A DNA stretch of 64,000 nt from Sphingobacteriaceae bacterium (GTDB taxonomy: Bacteria; Bacteroidota; Bacteroidia; Sphingobacteriales; Sphingobacteriaceae), in contig JAHEGO010000001.1 of assembly GCA_024645045.1 (NCBI GenBank), forward strand, positions 1-64,000, read 5' to 3'. Shown piece after piece: positions 28,184-38,950 of this stretch (positions are counted from its first letter, which is position 1; the number at the start of each line of letters is the position of its first letter). Both the position numbers and the translations under genes were made by a program. The notes under the pieces were generated by a model, which had not been told where the DNA came from, made no database searches, and saw only the letters and a list, made by a program, of their open reading frames with translations.

Positions 28184-29563
28184 ATGAAAAGAAAACTTTT
28201 ACTTTTATTAGGCTTAGTAGTTGCAGGTTTTTCAGTATCTGCACAAAAAGCATTTCACACGCAAAATTCTGGTTTTGCAACGGCATCTAGAGGCATCAAC
28301 GATTTTGATGTTGTAGATTCTAATATTGTTTGGGCAGTTGCCTATGATGGTTCTGGCGCAGCAGCTACCATTCGTGATTTTACAGTAACAACTGATGGTG
28401 GATATTCTTGGTTAGCAGGCGCTGTGAAAGGCACAACTGCAACAGCTTTGAACAATTATGGCTTAGCAAACATTTCAGCAATTAATGGTACTACTGCTTA
28501 TGCATCAATCTACCCAGTAACAACTGCAATTGGGTTACAAGGTGTTTACAAAACAGAAAATGCAGGCGCAACTTGGACTAAAGTTTCTACAGGTGCATTT
28601 ACTAATGCAAGTTCATTTATCAACGTAGTTCATTTTTTTGATGCACAAAATGGTATTGCAGCAGGTGATCCAGCAAATGGTTATTTTGAAATCTATACAA
28701 CTTCAAATGGTGGTGCGAATTGGACTCGTGTTCCAAGTGCAAACATTCCTTGCACTCCATTAGCTAGCGAGTACGGAACCGTAGGTTACTATGCTGCATA
28801 TGACAGTACATTTGTTTACCCAACAACATTTGGTCGTATATTATTAAGTAGAGATATGGGTGCTACTTGGGCTTTGGGAACAACACCACTAGACAGTACA
28901 GATGGTACTGCTTTACCAAGCATTTCATTCCAAGATCATGATTTTGCAGTAGCAGTAATGGCTAACACAACTGCAGCAGTTAATACATTTATTATTTCTC
29001 AAGATGGTGGATTAAACTGGGATTACGCCGGAATTGATACTGTTGGTGGCGTTTATGATTTCAATGCAATAGAATATGTTAAAGGTACAGTGGGCACTTG
29101 GTTTGCTACATCAGCAAATTCAACATCTGGCGGTATGGGTGCGGCTTATACAGAAGATGGAGCACAAACTTGGATCAGTATTGATAAAGAACAACACACT
29201 TGTGTTCGCTTCAATGACATCAACAATGGATGGGCAGGCGGATTCAATACATCTGCTACTGTTGGAGGAATTTCGAAATGGGGTTCTGTAAGAACCGCTG
29301 CAGGTATTTCAAACAATAAAGTTGATGGTTTTGTAGTATATCCAAATCCTTCTAATGGTAAATTTTATGTGAAAGCAAACGTTAAAGGTGCTTCAGCTAT
29401 TAAAGTAATGGACTTAACAGGAAGAGTAGTATTCCAAGAAAACTACCCAACTAAAGCGTTATTATTCACTTCAATTGATTTGAGCAATCAAACACCTGGA
29501 ATATATTTTGTAGAAGTTCGCGAAGGAAACAATGTTTCTATTCAAAAAGTTAGCGTACAATAA
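28184..29563 (+). CDS. Secreted BNR/YCF48-like beta-propeller protein with T9SS C-terminal sorting domain
   Basis: Repeated TTDGGYSW, KTENAGATWTKVS, TSNGGANWTRV, SQDGGLNWDY; C-term VYPNPSNGKFYV...GIYFVEVREGNNVSIQKVSVQ. Confidence 0.9.
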   Translation: MKRKLLLLLGLVVAGFSVSAQKAFHTQNSGFATASRGINDFDVVDSNIVWAVAYDGSGAAATIRDFTVTTDGGYSWLAGAVKGTTATALNNYGLANISAINGTTAYASIYPVTTAIGLQGVYKTENAGATWTKVSTGAFTNASSFINVVHFFDAQNGIAAGDPANGYFEIYTTSNGGANWTRVPSANIPCTPLASEYGTVGYYAAYDSTFVYPTTFGRILLSRDMGATWALGTTPLDSTDGTALPSISFQDHDFAVAVMANTTAAVNTFIISQDGGLNWDYAGIDTVGGVYDFNAIEYVKGTVGTWFATSANSTSGGMGAAYTEDGAQTWISIDKEQHTCVRFNDINNGWAGGFNTSATVGGISKWGSVRTAAGISNNKVDGFVVYPNPSNGKFYVKANVKGASAIKVMDLTGRVVFQENYPTKALLFTSIDLSNQTPGIYFVEVREGNNVSIQKVSVQ

Positions 29564-29580
29564 ATAATATTAATCAATGA

Positions 29581-29607
29581 AAAGGCGGGCTTGTCCCGCC
29601 TTTTTTG
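29581..29607 (+). terminator. Intrinsic terminator
   Basis: aaaggcggg cttgt cccgcctttttt. Confidence 0.85.
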
Positions 29608-29641
29608 TTTAGCGGTGCATATAAAATAATTATATTCGCTT

Positions 29642-30715
29642 ATGCAAAATTACCATGTTATCGGGCTCATGTCTGGCACCTCTTTAGATGGTGTAGATTT
29701 GGCTTATTGCAAATTTATTTTTAAAAATAACAGTTGGGAATATCAAATTATACACGCCAAGTGTATTCAATATGATCAACTATGGAAAAAAAAATTAGCT
29801 AATGCAGAAAACGAAAACGCATTAGCAATTAGTATGTTGGATGTTGAGCTTGGGAAATATTTTGCAATACTTATCAATAATTTTATAGAAGAAAATAATA
29901 TAAATGCTGTAGATTTTATCGCTTCACATGGGCACACAATTTTTCATCAGCCTGAACATAATTTAACTTTACAAATTGGATCTTGCGCGTCAATCTCAGC
30001 TAACACAGGCATTAGCACGGTTTGTGATTTTAGAACAATGGACGTTTCAATGGGTGGACAAGGTGCTCCATTAGTTCCGATCGGCGACCGAGATTTGTTC
30101 TCAAACTTTGATTTCTGTTTGAATATTGGTGGTATTGCAAATGTTTCTTTTAATTTAAATGGAGAACGATTGGCTTATGATATTTGTCCGGCAAACATGA
30201 TGTTAAATTATTATTTGCCAGACAAGCACATGATGTTTGATCATTCTGGAGTCATTGCAAGATCGGGGTCGTGTAATAGTGACTTATTAGCCGAATTAAA
30301 CATGCTTGCCTACTATAATCAAGAGCCGCCAAAGTCTCTCGGAAAAGAATGGGTGCTTGCGAATATTTATACTTTAGTATCAAAATTTAAACTCAACAAT
30401 CAAGACATACTAGCAACTTTAGTAGAACATATAGCTATGCAAATCGCTAAAAGTTGCAGAAACACTAGCAAAAACCCTAAAGTTTTAATTACCGGCGGCG
30501 GGGCTTATCATCATTATTTAATAGAAAGAATTAATTTTCATACATCTGCACAAATCATAATTCCCGCAGCAGAGTTAATTGAATTTAAAGAAGCATTGAT
30601 TTTTGCTTTTTTAGGAGTGTTAAGAATGAGAAATGAAAACAATTGTTTAGCTAGCGTAACTGGCGCCAAAAAAGATAATTGTGGCGGCGCAGTTTATTTT
30701 GCAAATCAAAAATAA
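29642..30715 (+). CDS. anmK: Anhydro-N-acetylmuramic acid kinase
   Basis: GLMSGTSLDGVDLAYC, SHGHTIFHQP, GGQGAPLVPIGD, LITGGGAYHHYLIERI. Confidence 0.96.
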   Translation: MQNYHVIGLMSGTSLDGVDLAYCKFIFKNNSWEYQIIHAKCIQYDQLWKKKLANAENENALAISMLDVELGKYFAILINNFIEENNINAVDFIASHGHTIFHQPEHNLTLQIGSCASISANTGISTVCDFRTMDVSMGGQGAPLVPIGDRDLFSNFDFCLNIGGIANVSFNLNGERLAYDICPANMMLNYYLPDKHMMFDHSGVIARSGSCNSDLLAELNMLAYYNQEPPKSLGKEWVLANIYTLVSKFKLNNQDILATLVEHIAMQIAKSCRNTSKNPKVLITGGGAYHHYLIERINFHTSAQIIIPAAELIEFKEALIFAFLGVLRMRNENNCLASVTGAKKDNCGGAVYFANQK

Positions 30716-30718
30716 CAA

Positions 30719-33700
30719 ATGCGAATATTTAAAAAAAATACTAAAACATTTATTTTATGGGCTTTATTTTTTAGCTCATTGTCAATCACTAGTATTTATT
30801 TTCAGCGCAAAACACAAGTAATTCAGCGCGAAAAAATTAGCATTCAAAAAAAAATTCTAAAAGAATTAAACCTTGCCGAAACATTTTTATCAGACACCAT
30901 CGTTCAACAGATATGTGCTACAAATATTGATTCTATTGATAAGCAAGCATGGGACTATTTAATAGAACAGACCAATAAGCGTCAGCATATCGCGCTAATT
31001 TATCAACACAATAAGTTAAAATATTGGACAAATAATGCAATAGTATTAAACGAAAAAGAATTAGTAAGCTTACCTAATTTCTCGTTTCAGAAAATTAGAA
31101 ATGCGTATTATATCATTTATAAAAAATCAAATAAAAAAAATATACTGCTTTTATTAATTCCCATTAAGCATGCTTATTCATACGAAAATGAATATTTAAA
31201 AAATAAATTTGAAGAAAGATTAAAAATTCCAGATTACATTTCTCTAAATGAAAAAGATGCATCTGACAAATCGAGTATCCTAGATTTAAAAGGGAATGAA
31301 ATCTTTACTATTTCCATTTCTGATTCAAAACTAAAAAGTCATCACTTTTATTTTGAAATATGCTGTGAATTACTGGCATTTATTTTTGCTATGTCTGCAT
31401 TACTTCTGTATTTGGCTCAATTGGCACATAGAAAAGCTAAAGGACTAGCAATACTTGCCTTGTTTGCTATATTATTAGCCTTAAAAACAGTTACATTATA
31501 TTTTCATTTACCTAAGGCCATCTTTCAGTTGCCTATTTTTGGGCCAAGTCTATTCGCGAGCAACTTTCTATTCGCTTCATTTGGTGAGTTAATTTTTAAC
31601 GTATTTCTTTTATCAATATTTATCCAGTTTTTATATTCTACTATAGCTAATCATAAAATTATAAAATCTGGGACCTTTTTATTTTTATTGCAAATTATAA
31701 TAGCTGCTTTAGCAGTATTTTACACTTTCTTTATTAAGACACTGGTTTTAGATTCAAGTATATCATTCGACTTTTTCAATATTGAAAACCTAAACATATA
31801 CAGCCTAATAGGATTAACACTTATAGGGATTGTAAGCTATCAGTTTTACTTATTACTATACACTGCAATTTCCATAGTCGACAGTTCGATTTTTAATTTA
31901 AAACTTCGAAAAATAATTTTTACCCACGCTGCATTAATGATAGTAGCATATTTTTATGTTACAATTGTAATAATACCGCTAAGCATAACATTTGTTATTT
32001 CATTTGCATTACTCAACAGTAAATTTTCTGATAAGCAGCGTTTCCCTTTATCATATATTATATTAATAATATCGTTGTTTGTTTTACTTACGGTAAGTCT
32101 ACTGTTTTATTATTCAAATCAGAAAGAAACACAAAACAGAGAATTACTAATCTCAAAATTAGCCCTTGCAAACGACCCCATTGCTGAGTATTTACTGGAT
32201 GATATTTTAATTAATGCTGCTAAGGATCCTTATATTATCAATCAAATGGGGAAAAGCCAGCCAAATCTGGGTTTAATTTCTGATCGATTAAAGTCTAATC
32301 ATTTTAATGGTTATTTTTCAAAATACAATCGCAACATCCAGTTTTTTTCTTTAAATAACAAATACGATCGTTATCAATCGTTGTTGATGGATTCGTTTAT
32401 TTCTAATGCATGCGAAGCAACAGCAAATCAAAATTTATTTTACCAGACTAATAACGACGGTATATTAAATTATTATGCAAAAATAAAATACCATATTCAA
32501 GGGAGTGAAATTTTAGCAATTGTATCATTAACTGCAAATTATTTTAGAGAAGATAATATATATCCAGAATTATTTTTAGAAGGGAATCTACGTGTCAATA
32601 AAGACTTTAACCCATATTCTTACGCAATTTATAAGAATGAAAAATTAATTTCTCAAAAGGGAGACTACCCTTATTTTTCAACACCAAAAGATTTTTATAT
32701 TCCATTAAAAGATTTTGTCAAAAATGGCTATAGCCATATGGTTTATAGGCCTAACAAAGAATCGCTAATTGTTGTAAGCAAAGAAAATTATAGTTTGGTA
32801 AAATATTTTTCTTTTTACATTTATGTTTTTTTGGCTTATTTGTTTTTGTTTATTATCATTTACTTAGTAGGTATATTTATCAAAACCAAAACAAGTTTAA
32901 TTTCTTGGAATGCAATAAATCACAGAATGCACTTGCTTTTCAAAACCAGGATACAATTATCTTTAGTTGTTGCTGTTGTCATTTCTATTTCAATAATGGG
33001 TATTGTTACCTATTCATATATTAGCAATCTAAATGAATCGCAAGAACAAGATAAATTAAGTCAAAAATTACATGCCATTCAAAATATATTAAATGAACAA
33101 ACAAATTCAGCAAGATTTATTTTAGCTGTAAATAATGATCAATTTAACCAAGACTTCCAGAGAGTTGCTGATTTATATCAAAGCGATATAAACTTATATG
33201 ACTTAAACGGGAAACTACTATTATCCACAAGACCTAAACTTATTGCTGCTGGTCTTACAGCTAATTACATGAATCCTACGGCTTTTTTAAAACTTTCAAT
33301 TGATGGTCAGTCGGAATTGTATTTAAAGGAGCAAGTTGGTGATTTAAAATATTTGTCTGCCTATATACCTATCAGAAATTCAAAATCTGAAATCATAGCC
33401 TATTTGAATTTACCCTACTTTGCAAATGTTGACGAATACAATCAAAAAATAGCGCTTTTTTTCAGCACCATTATCAATAGTTATGTTTTAATTATTTTTA
33501 TTTTTTCAGCAATTGCTTTCTTTATTGCAAAATCGCTCACTGCTCCTTTAAATCTTATTCAGAAAGAATTAGCTAAAATTAAATTGGGTGAAAAAATGAA
33601 ATCGATTAATTGGAAGAGCAACGACGAAATTGGCACTTTGATACAAGCATACAATAATATGATTATTGAATTAGAAGAAAGTGCAAATATGCTTGCAAAA

Positions 33701-34381
33701 TCTGAAAGAGAAAGCGCATGGAAAGAAATGGCAAAGCAAGTAGCACATGAAATCAAAAACCCTTTAACACCAATGAAATTAGGCCTTCAGTTACTTGAAA
33801 GGTCATACAAAAACAATGATGAAGACTTTAACACAAGGTTTGAAATTTTTGCTAAATCATTTATTCAACAAATTGATAACTTAACAAATATTGCGAATGA
33901 ATTTGCTAATTATGCGCAAATGCCTAAAACTAAGTTAGCAGAAATAAATATTAAAACAGCATTACTTGCCTCTTTAGAATTATTTAAAAATAATACACAT
34001 GCAGTAATTAAAATAATTGATGAAACATCTGAAAAAATTACAGTATTAGGAGACCACGATAATTTTATTAGCATATTTAACAACTTGCTGAGCAATGCAA
34101 TTCAAGCAACCGAACAGATTGAACAAGCTCAAATAAGTATTCACTTATCAATTACTAAAGAAAAACTTTTATTAAAATTTGAAGATAATGGAGCAGGAAT
34201 TCCATTATCAATTCAACCCCAAATTTTTGAACCTAGTTTTACAACTAAAAATAGTGGTATGGGCTTAGGTCTTGCAATTGTAAAGAGTAATTTGGCACAA
34301 ATAGGAGCAGATATCTGGTTTGAGAGTACAGCCAATAAAGGCACTACATTTTACGTTTTAATACCTATTATTAAACAATAA
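30719..34381 (+). CDS. Large multi-TM sensor histidine kinase with HAMP domain
   Basis: KQVAHEIKNPLTPMKLGLQLLERS H-box, NLLSNAIQATEQ N-box, EDNGAGIPLSIQPQIFEPSFTTKNSGMGLGLAIVK G-boxes; multiple TM helices. Confidence 0.94.
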   Translation: MRIFKKNTKTFILWALFFSSLSITSIYFQRKTQVIQREKISIQKKILKELNLAETFLSDTIVQQICATNIDSIDKQAWDYLIEQTNKRQHIALIYQHNKLKYWTNNAIVLNEKELVSLPNFSFQKIRNAYYIIYKKSNKKNILLLLIPIKHAYSYENEYLKNKFEERLKIPDYISLNEKDASDKSSILDLKGNEIFTISISDSKLKSHHFYFEICCELLAFIFAMSALLLYLAQLAHRKAKGLAILALFAILLALKTVTLYFHLPKAIFQLPIFGPSLFASNFLFASFGELIFNVFLLSIFIQFLYSTIANHKIIKSGTFLFLLQIIIAALAVFYTFFIKTLVLDSSISFDFFNIENLNIYSLIGLTLIGIVSYQFYLLLYTAISIVDSSIFNLKLRKIIFTHAALMIVAYFYVTIVIIPLSITFVISFALLNSKFSDKQRFPLSYIILIISLFVLLTVSLLFYYSNQKETQNRELLISKLALANDPIAEYLLDDILINAAKDPYIINQMGKSQPNLGLISDRLKSNHFNGYFSKYNRNIQFFSLNNKYDRYQSLLMDSFISNACEATANQNLFYQTNNDGILNYYAKIKYHIQGSEILAIVSLTANYFREDNIYPELFLEGNLRVNKDFNPYSYAIYKNEKLISQKGDYPYFSTPKDFYIPLKDFVKNGYSHMVYRPNKESLIVVSKENYSLVKYFSFYIYVFLAYLFLFIIIYLVGIFIKTKTSLISWNAINHRMHLLFKTRIQLSLVVAVVISISIMGIVTYSYISNLNESQEQDKLSQKLHAIQNILNEQTNSARFILAVNNDQFNQDFQRVADLYQSDINLYDLNGKLLLSTRPKLIAAGLTANYMNPTAFLKLSIDGQSELYLKEQVGDLKYLSAYIPIRNSKSEIIAYLNLPYFANVDEYNQKIALFFSTIINSYVLIIFIFSAIAFFIAKSLTAPLNLIQKELAKIKLGEKMKSINWKSNDEIGTLIQAYNNMIIELEESANMLAKSERESAWKEMAKQVAHEIKNPLTPMKLGLQLLERSYKNNDEDFNTRFEIFAKSFIQQIDNLTNIANEFANYAQMPKTKLAEINIKTALLASLELFKNNTHAVIKIIDETSEKITVLGDHDNFISIFNNLLSNAIQATEQIEQAQISIHLSITKEKLLLKFEDNGAGIPLSIQPQIFEPSFTTKNSGMGLGLAIVKSNLAQIGADIWFESTANKGTTFYVLIPIIKQ

Positions 34382-37300
34382 TGTATCATAAGGCCTTATT
34401 TTTCACTCTTTTGCTCTCTATGCCGTCATTTATCTATGCACAAAATGCCATTGAAAGCAAAGATTCAATAAATAAACCATTACCTACTTTCTTAACTAAA
34501 AAATATTTTCACCGCGACAGTTTAACACTTTTCCAAAGAAGCGCACCGGTAGCAAACCCATTTGCTATTCCTAAAAACTCCACTGATTTTAATTTAGACA
34601 ACGGCATTTCTAAAACTGGAAGTATTTCAAGGGCAATAAATATTGGCAACACACAAGACCTGGGAGTTATGTCATCTTTTAACTTGCAACTTTCTGGAAA
34701 ACTGAGCAACGAAATAGATTTATTAGCAGTTATTGCAGATGACAATATTCCAGTTCAGCCCGATGGCAACACACAACAGCTTCAAGAATTTGATCGTGTA
34801 TTTATACAGTTAAACAATGCTAAAAGTAAATTAATTGCAGGTGACTTTGAATTGAAAAGTAACGGAAGTTATTTTTTAAATTATTTAAAAAAAGGTAAAG
34901 GATTTCTGATAAACACAAACCAAAAAAACTATCAACTTTCTTTTGGCACTGCAATAGCAAAAGGGAAATATAGCAAATATAATTTTCTTGGAACCGAAGG
35001 CAGTCAAGGGCCTTATAGAATTAAGGGACCAAATAATGAGCCCTATATAATTATTATGGCTGGTACCGAGCGTGTATACATTGACGGAGAATTGTTAAAG
35101 AGAGGCGAAACGCAAGATTATACAATTGACTATAATACAGCTGAAATAACTTTTACAAACAAGCGTATGATTACTGCATATGCAAGAATAACAATTGAGT
35201 TTGAATATTCTGAAAAAAGTTATAGTAGAACAGTAAATGTTTTAAATGCATCTTTCAAACAAGAAGAAATTGATTATAAAATAAATTATTACAACGAGCA
35301 GGATAATAAAAATATTAGCTTCCTACAGAATTTATCGAATGAACAAAAAGTATTCTTAAGCAATTTAGGCGACCATATTGATCAAGCATATACAAGTTCT
35401 GATGATACGGTTTCGCTAAATACCAATCAAATTCTCTACCAAAAAATAGATAGTTTAGGGTACACAATTTATGTTTACCGACCGTTATATGATGGACAGA
35501 AATACAGATTAATTTTCACCGATTTAGGCCCCAACGCAGGGAATTATATTCTTAGCAATAATAGTGCTAATGGCCGCGTATACCAATGGATACAACCAAT
35601 TTCAGGTGTACCACAAGGGAATTACGAGCCAGTTGTTAAATTAATTACGCCAAAAAAACACGAGCAACTGAGTATTGGATTATCTTTCACGCCACACAAA
35701 AATTGGAAAATTAGCAATGAGACAGCAATTAGCAATAAAGATTTGAATTTATATGCAACCAAAGACGATCAAGACAATATTGGTTTTGCAAACAAGACCC
35801 AAATTTATAATCAATTAAAACTATTTAAAGATAGCGTTAGAAGTATAAATTTAGAGAATAATATTTCAATAGAATTAAGTGATAAAAACTTCAATGCTAT
35901 AGAGAATTATCGACCGATACAGTTTAACAGAAGTTATAATATTACGAACACAAACAGGGCAAATGATATATGGATAAATTTAAATAGTAGGATAATCAAG
36001 GACGCTGATAATTTTTTAGAATACCATGCAAGCTTTTATCATCAAAAGAATCAGTATAACGCATTACAACACCAAATTACCGGTGGCATTTTAAATAATA
36101 AATGGAAGCTCAACACCAATACATCTCTACTTCTTAGCGAATCGACTTACATTTTATCGAGCACAAATTACGTAAAACAAAAAGCGAACTTAGAAAGAAA
36201 TTTACATTTATTTACACTTGGCATTTTCCAAGAATTGGAAAACAATAGGACAAGAATGAAGCTCAGTGATTCGCTAAATAAAAATAGCTTTGCATTTAAT
36301 GATTTTGGAATTTATATAAAAAACAAAAACAATAGCAATCAAAATATTAAAATTGCTTACAATCATCGAACAGATCAAAATCCATATTTAAATAATTTAA
36401 GCACAAGCACTTTCGCTAATGCAGTTTCTTTGAGCACTGAATTCAATGGAAACAAAAAATCTATTTGGGCACTTAATTATTTATACAGAAAATTTGAAGT
36501 TAACCAAAGTAATACGAGTTTAAAAAATGATGAAAATGCAATTGCTAGAATTAAACACGATGGTGTTATTTGGAATGGTGTTATTCAAACTGCTACATTT
36601 TACGAATTAGGATCAGGCCAAGAGCCTAAAAGGGCATATTCCTTTGTTGAAGTGCCTATCGGGCAAGGCTTATATGTATATAAAGACTATAACAATAACG
36701 GAATTAAAGAATTAAATGAATTTGAACTTGCCAAGTTCTCGTATGAAGCCAATTACATTAAAGTAAGTTTAATGTCAACTGATTTTATCAGAACTAAATC
36801 TACTAGCATATCAGAAAATATTTTATTTGACCTAAGCAGTATACAATCTGAAATGGGTTTGATTCAAAATGCATTGAAACTTTTTTCAAATCAATTCACT
36901 TTAAAGTTAGATAAGAAAGTCGCTGATGGCGGAGATTTTAGTATAAATCCATTTTTAATTAAACAAATGGATACTTCTTTGATTTCTTTTGCAAAAGCAA
37001 TCAGAAACACATGTTATTTTAACAGAGCAAATCCTGTTTTTGGGGTGGATTATACCTATCAGCAAACTGAAAACAAAAGCCTATTGGTGAACGGTTTTGA
37101 GAGTAGAAAAAAATTGGAACACATTTTGCAAATTCGTAAGATATTCTTTGAGAATTACCTTACAAATATTTTTCTTCGTTTAGGCTCAAAGGGCTTTAAT
37201 TCTTACTATTTTACAGAAAAAAACTATGCAATTAGTTTCATAGAATTTAAGCCAGAATTAACTTATCAATTCAATAGTTTCTGGCGTTTAACCACAGCGG

Positions 37301-37632
37301 CAAGTTATGCAGCGCAGACCAACCAGAGCACCATTAAAGAGCAAGCAACAAGATTGTCTTTCAACGCAGAAGCAAATTATAATGCAGCTAGTTCTTATAG
37401 TATTAGTAGCAAATGCAGCTTTATTAAGAATTCTTATAATGCGAATACAAATAATACCATAGCTTATGAAATGCTAGAAGGACTTCAAAAAGGGAACAAC
37501 TACACTTGGAGTTTAATCTTTCAAAGAAACTTTTCAACAGGCGTACAATTGAGTTTGATATATGATGGAAGAGCATCCGATCAAGCACCAACTATTAATA
37601 TTGGAAGCGTTCAAGCAAGAGCGTATTTTTAG
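34381..37632 (+). CDS. Predicted outer-membrane / cell-surface beta-rich protein, 1083 aa
   Basis: Signal peptide; GTEGSQGPYRIKGPNNEPYIIIMAGTERVYIDGELLKRGETQDYTIDYNTAEITFT; amphipathic beta-strand pattern to terminal ...SVQARAYF; TAATG overlap with upstream kinase. Confidence 0.75.
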   Translation: MYHKALFFTLLLSMPSFIYAQNAIESKDSINKPLPTFLTKKYFHRDSLTLFQRSAPVANPFAIPKNSTDFNLDNGISKTGSISRAINIGNTQDLGVMSSFNLQLSGKLSNEIDLLAVIADDNIPVQPDGNTQQLQEFDRVFIQLNNAKSKLIAGDFELKSNGSYFLNYLKKGKGFLINTNQKNYQLSFGTAIAKGKYSKYNFLGTEGSQGPYRIKGPNNEPYIIIMAGTERVYIDGELLKRGETQDYTIDYNTAEITFTNKRMITAYARITIEFEYSEKSYSRTVNVLNASFKQEEIDYKINYYNEQDNKNISFLQNLSNEQKVFLSNLGDHIDQAYTSSDDTVSLNTNQILYQKIDSLGYTIYVYRPLYDGQKYRLIFTDLGPNAGNYILSNNSANGRVYQWIQPISGVPQGNYEPVVKLITPKKHEQLSIGLSFTPHKNWKISNETAISNKDLNLYATKDDQDNIGFANKTQIYNQLKLFKDSVRSINLENNISIELSDKNFNAIENYRPIQFNRSYNITNTNRANDIWINLNSRIIKDADNFLEYHASFYHQKNQYNALQHQITGGILNNKWKLNTNTSLLLSESTYILSSTNYVKQKANLERNLHLFTLGIFQELENNRTRMKLSDSLNKNSFAFNDFGIYIKNKNNSNQNIKIAYNHRTDQNPYLNNLSTSTFANAVSLSTEFNGNKKSIWALNYLYRKFEVNQSNTSLKNDENAIARIKHDGVIWNGVIQTATFYELGSGQEPKRAYSFVEVPIGQGLYVYKDYNNNGIKELNEFELAKFSYEANYIKVSLMSTDFIRTKSTSISENILFDLSSIQSEMGLIQNALKLFSNQFTLKLDKKVADGGDFSINPFLIKQMDTSLISFAKAIRNTCYFNRANPVFGVDYTYQQTENKSLLVNGFESRKKLEHILQIRKIFFENYLTNIFLRLGSKGFNSYYFTEKNYAISFIEFKPELTYQFNSFWRLTTAASYAAQTNQSTIKEQATRLSFNAEANYNAASSYSISSKCSFIKNSYNANTNNTIAYEMLEGLQKGNNYTWSLIFQRNFSTGVQLSLIYDGRASDQAPTINIGSVQARAYF

Positions 37633-37637
37633 AAATA

Positions 37638-37669
37638 AAAAAGCCTGATGGATTGCATCAGGCTTTTTA
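37638..37669. terminator. Bidirectional intrinsic terminator
   Basis: aaaaagcctgatg gattg catcaggcttttt. Confidence 0.85.
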
Positions 37670-37693
37670 TATTAAAATATTCCTTCAATATTT

Positions 37694-38608
37694 TTATTTC
37701 AATTTCAATATTGTTTTTCCAATTGATGTGCCATCTGCATATAATACAATGGTATAATCGCCAGGATTTAAACTAGAGCTCTTTGTCCAGTATATGTTGT
37801 ACTCTTGGCTAGGATTGTTCTGGAAATCAAAGTTTCTTTTAACAGAATATTGAAGCGTTTCTCCATTTGCATTGAATTTACTTTCATTTGCATCAGTTAC
37901 AACCTCTGCTTTATTTTCAGGATTGATCACTCTTACAAAAAAATCTTTATTCCCTGTTGAAGCAACTTGATTATCTGCTAAAGTGAAGCTGATTTTTATT
38001 TTCTCTAAACTTTTTACTCTATCTGTTTCAGATTCTTTACCATTTGATCTGAATTTTATTCCAGTTGCAACAAGCGAAGTTGGTTTTAAAATTTCAGCTA
38101 CTGCAACTTTGTTTGATAGTGAAATATTTTTATTCAATAAGTCACTTGACTTTTTTTGTTCTGATTCAACTGTTTGTTTTAATCCGGTATTTTCATTCGT
38201 TAACTCTTCATTTTCTTTTTTCAAGTCAGCAATTTGCTCTTGATATTTATTGATATAATAACGCAATTGATCAATCTCATTTTTTGCTTTTACCAGTTGT
38301 GCTTTGTTCATTTGACCTCGTTTTAAAGCCGCCTGAAGCTCAGCCACCTTGCCTTTTAGCTCTTCGTCTTTAGCTATCAAATTTTGATTTAATGTGTCAG
38401 CATTTGCAGTCGCTGTGTTTAAGTCAACTTCTAGTTGATCTAATTCTGTCTGCAACTTAGATTTTTCATCAGTAGTTTGTTCGTATTTGGTTTCAGATTT
38501 ATTTTTCTGTAACCAAAGAAATACATTTGTTGCAATAAGTAAAGCGATTACAACTAAAAGCGTGTATATCTTTTTAGTGTCTTTTTGCGGAGTTTGATTG
38601 TTTTCCAT
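37694..38608 (-). CDS. Single-TM coiled-coil hypothetical protein
   Basis: N-terminal TM LLVVIALLIATNVFLWLQ, long coiled coil, beta-rich C-terminal domain; more likely start MENNQTPQ at 38608 than track start 38638. Confidence 0.8.
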   Translation of the reverse strand: MENNQTPQKDTKKIYTLLVVIALLIATNVFLWLQKNKSETKYEQTTDEKSKLQTELDQLEVDLNTATANADTLNQNLIAKDEELKGKVAELQAALKRGQMNKAQLVKAKNEIDQLRYYINKYQEQIADLKKENEELTNENTGLKQTVESEQKKSSDLLNKNISLSNKVAVAEILKPTSLVATGIKFRSNGKESETDRVKSLEKIKISFTLADNQVASTGNKDFFVRVINPENKAEVVTDANESKFNANGETLQYSVKRNFDFQNNPSQEYNIYWTKSSSLNPGDYTIVLYADGTSIGKTILKLK

Positions 38609-38615
38609 TTCCTTT

Positions 38616-38873
38616 TTATTTTTTTGCAATTTCGTCAACGTAGTTTAATCGTAAATCTGATAAAAATTGACTTAACAATTTTTCAGCATCTACACTAATA
38701 TTACCTTTTGTTTTATTTTTTAACATTTCAAGCATGTCTATAGCTTGTTGTGCTTGCTCTATGTTTTTTTCAATGGCGTTAGTCATTGGATTCATTACTT
38801 TGCCTAAACCCTGCATGCCAGTTGAATGAAACAAGTAAATTAAAGAGGCAAATAACTGTTCGTCTTTTTCCAT
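38616..38873 (-). CDS. DUF1844-type small protein
   Basis: EQLFASLIYLFHSTGMQGLGKVMNP...AQQAIDMLEMLKNKTKGN. Confidence 0.85.
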   Translation of the reverse strand: MEKDEQLFASLIYLFHSTGMQGLGKVMNPMTNAIEKNIEQAQQAIDMLEMLKNKTKGNISVDAEKLLSQFLSDLRLNYVDEIAKK

Positions 38874-38901
38874 AGCGAAATAATTTTGAACAAATATAAA
38901 T

Positions 38902-38932
38902 AAAAAGGCCGAAATTCTATTTCGGCCTTTTG
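38902..38932 (-). terminator. Intrinsic terminator
   Basis: aaaaaggccgaaat tct atttcggcctttt. Confidence 0.75.
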
Positions 38933-38950
38933 TTAAGGAGTTTGGGTGTT

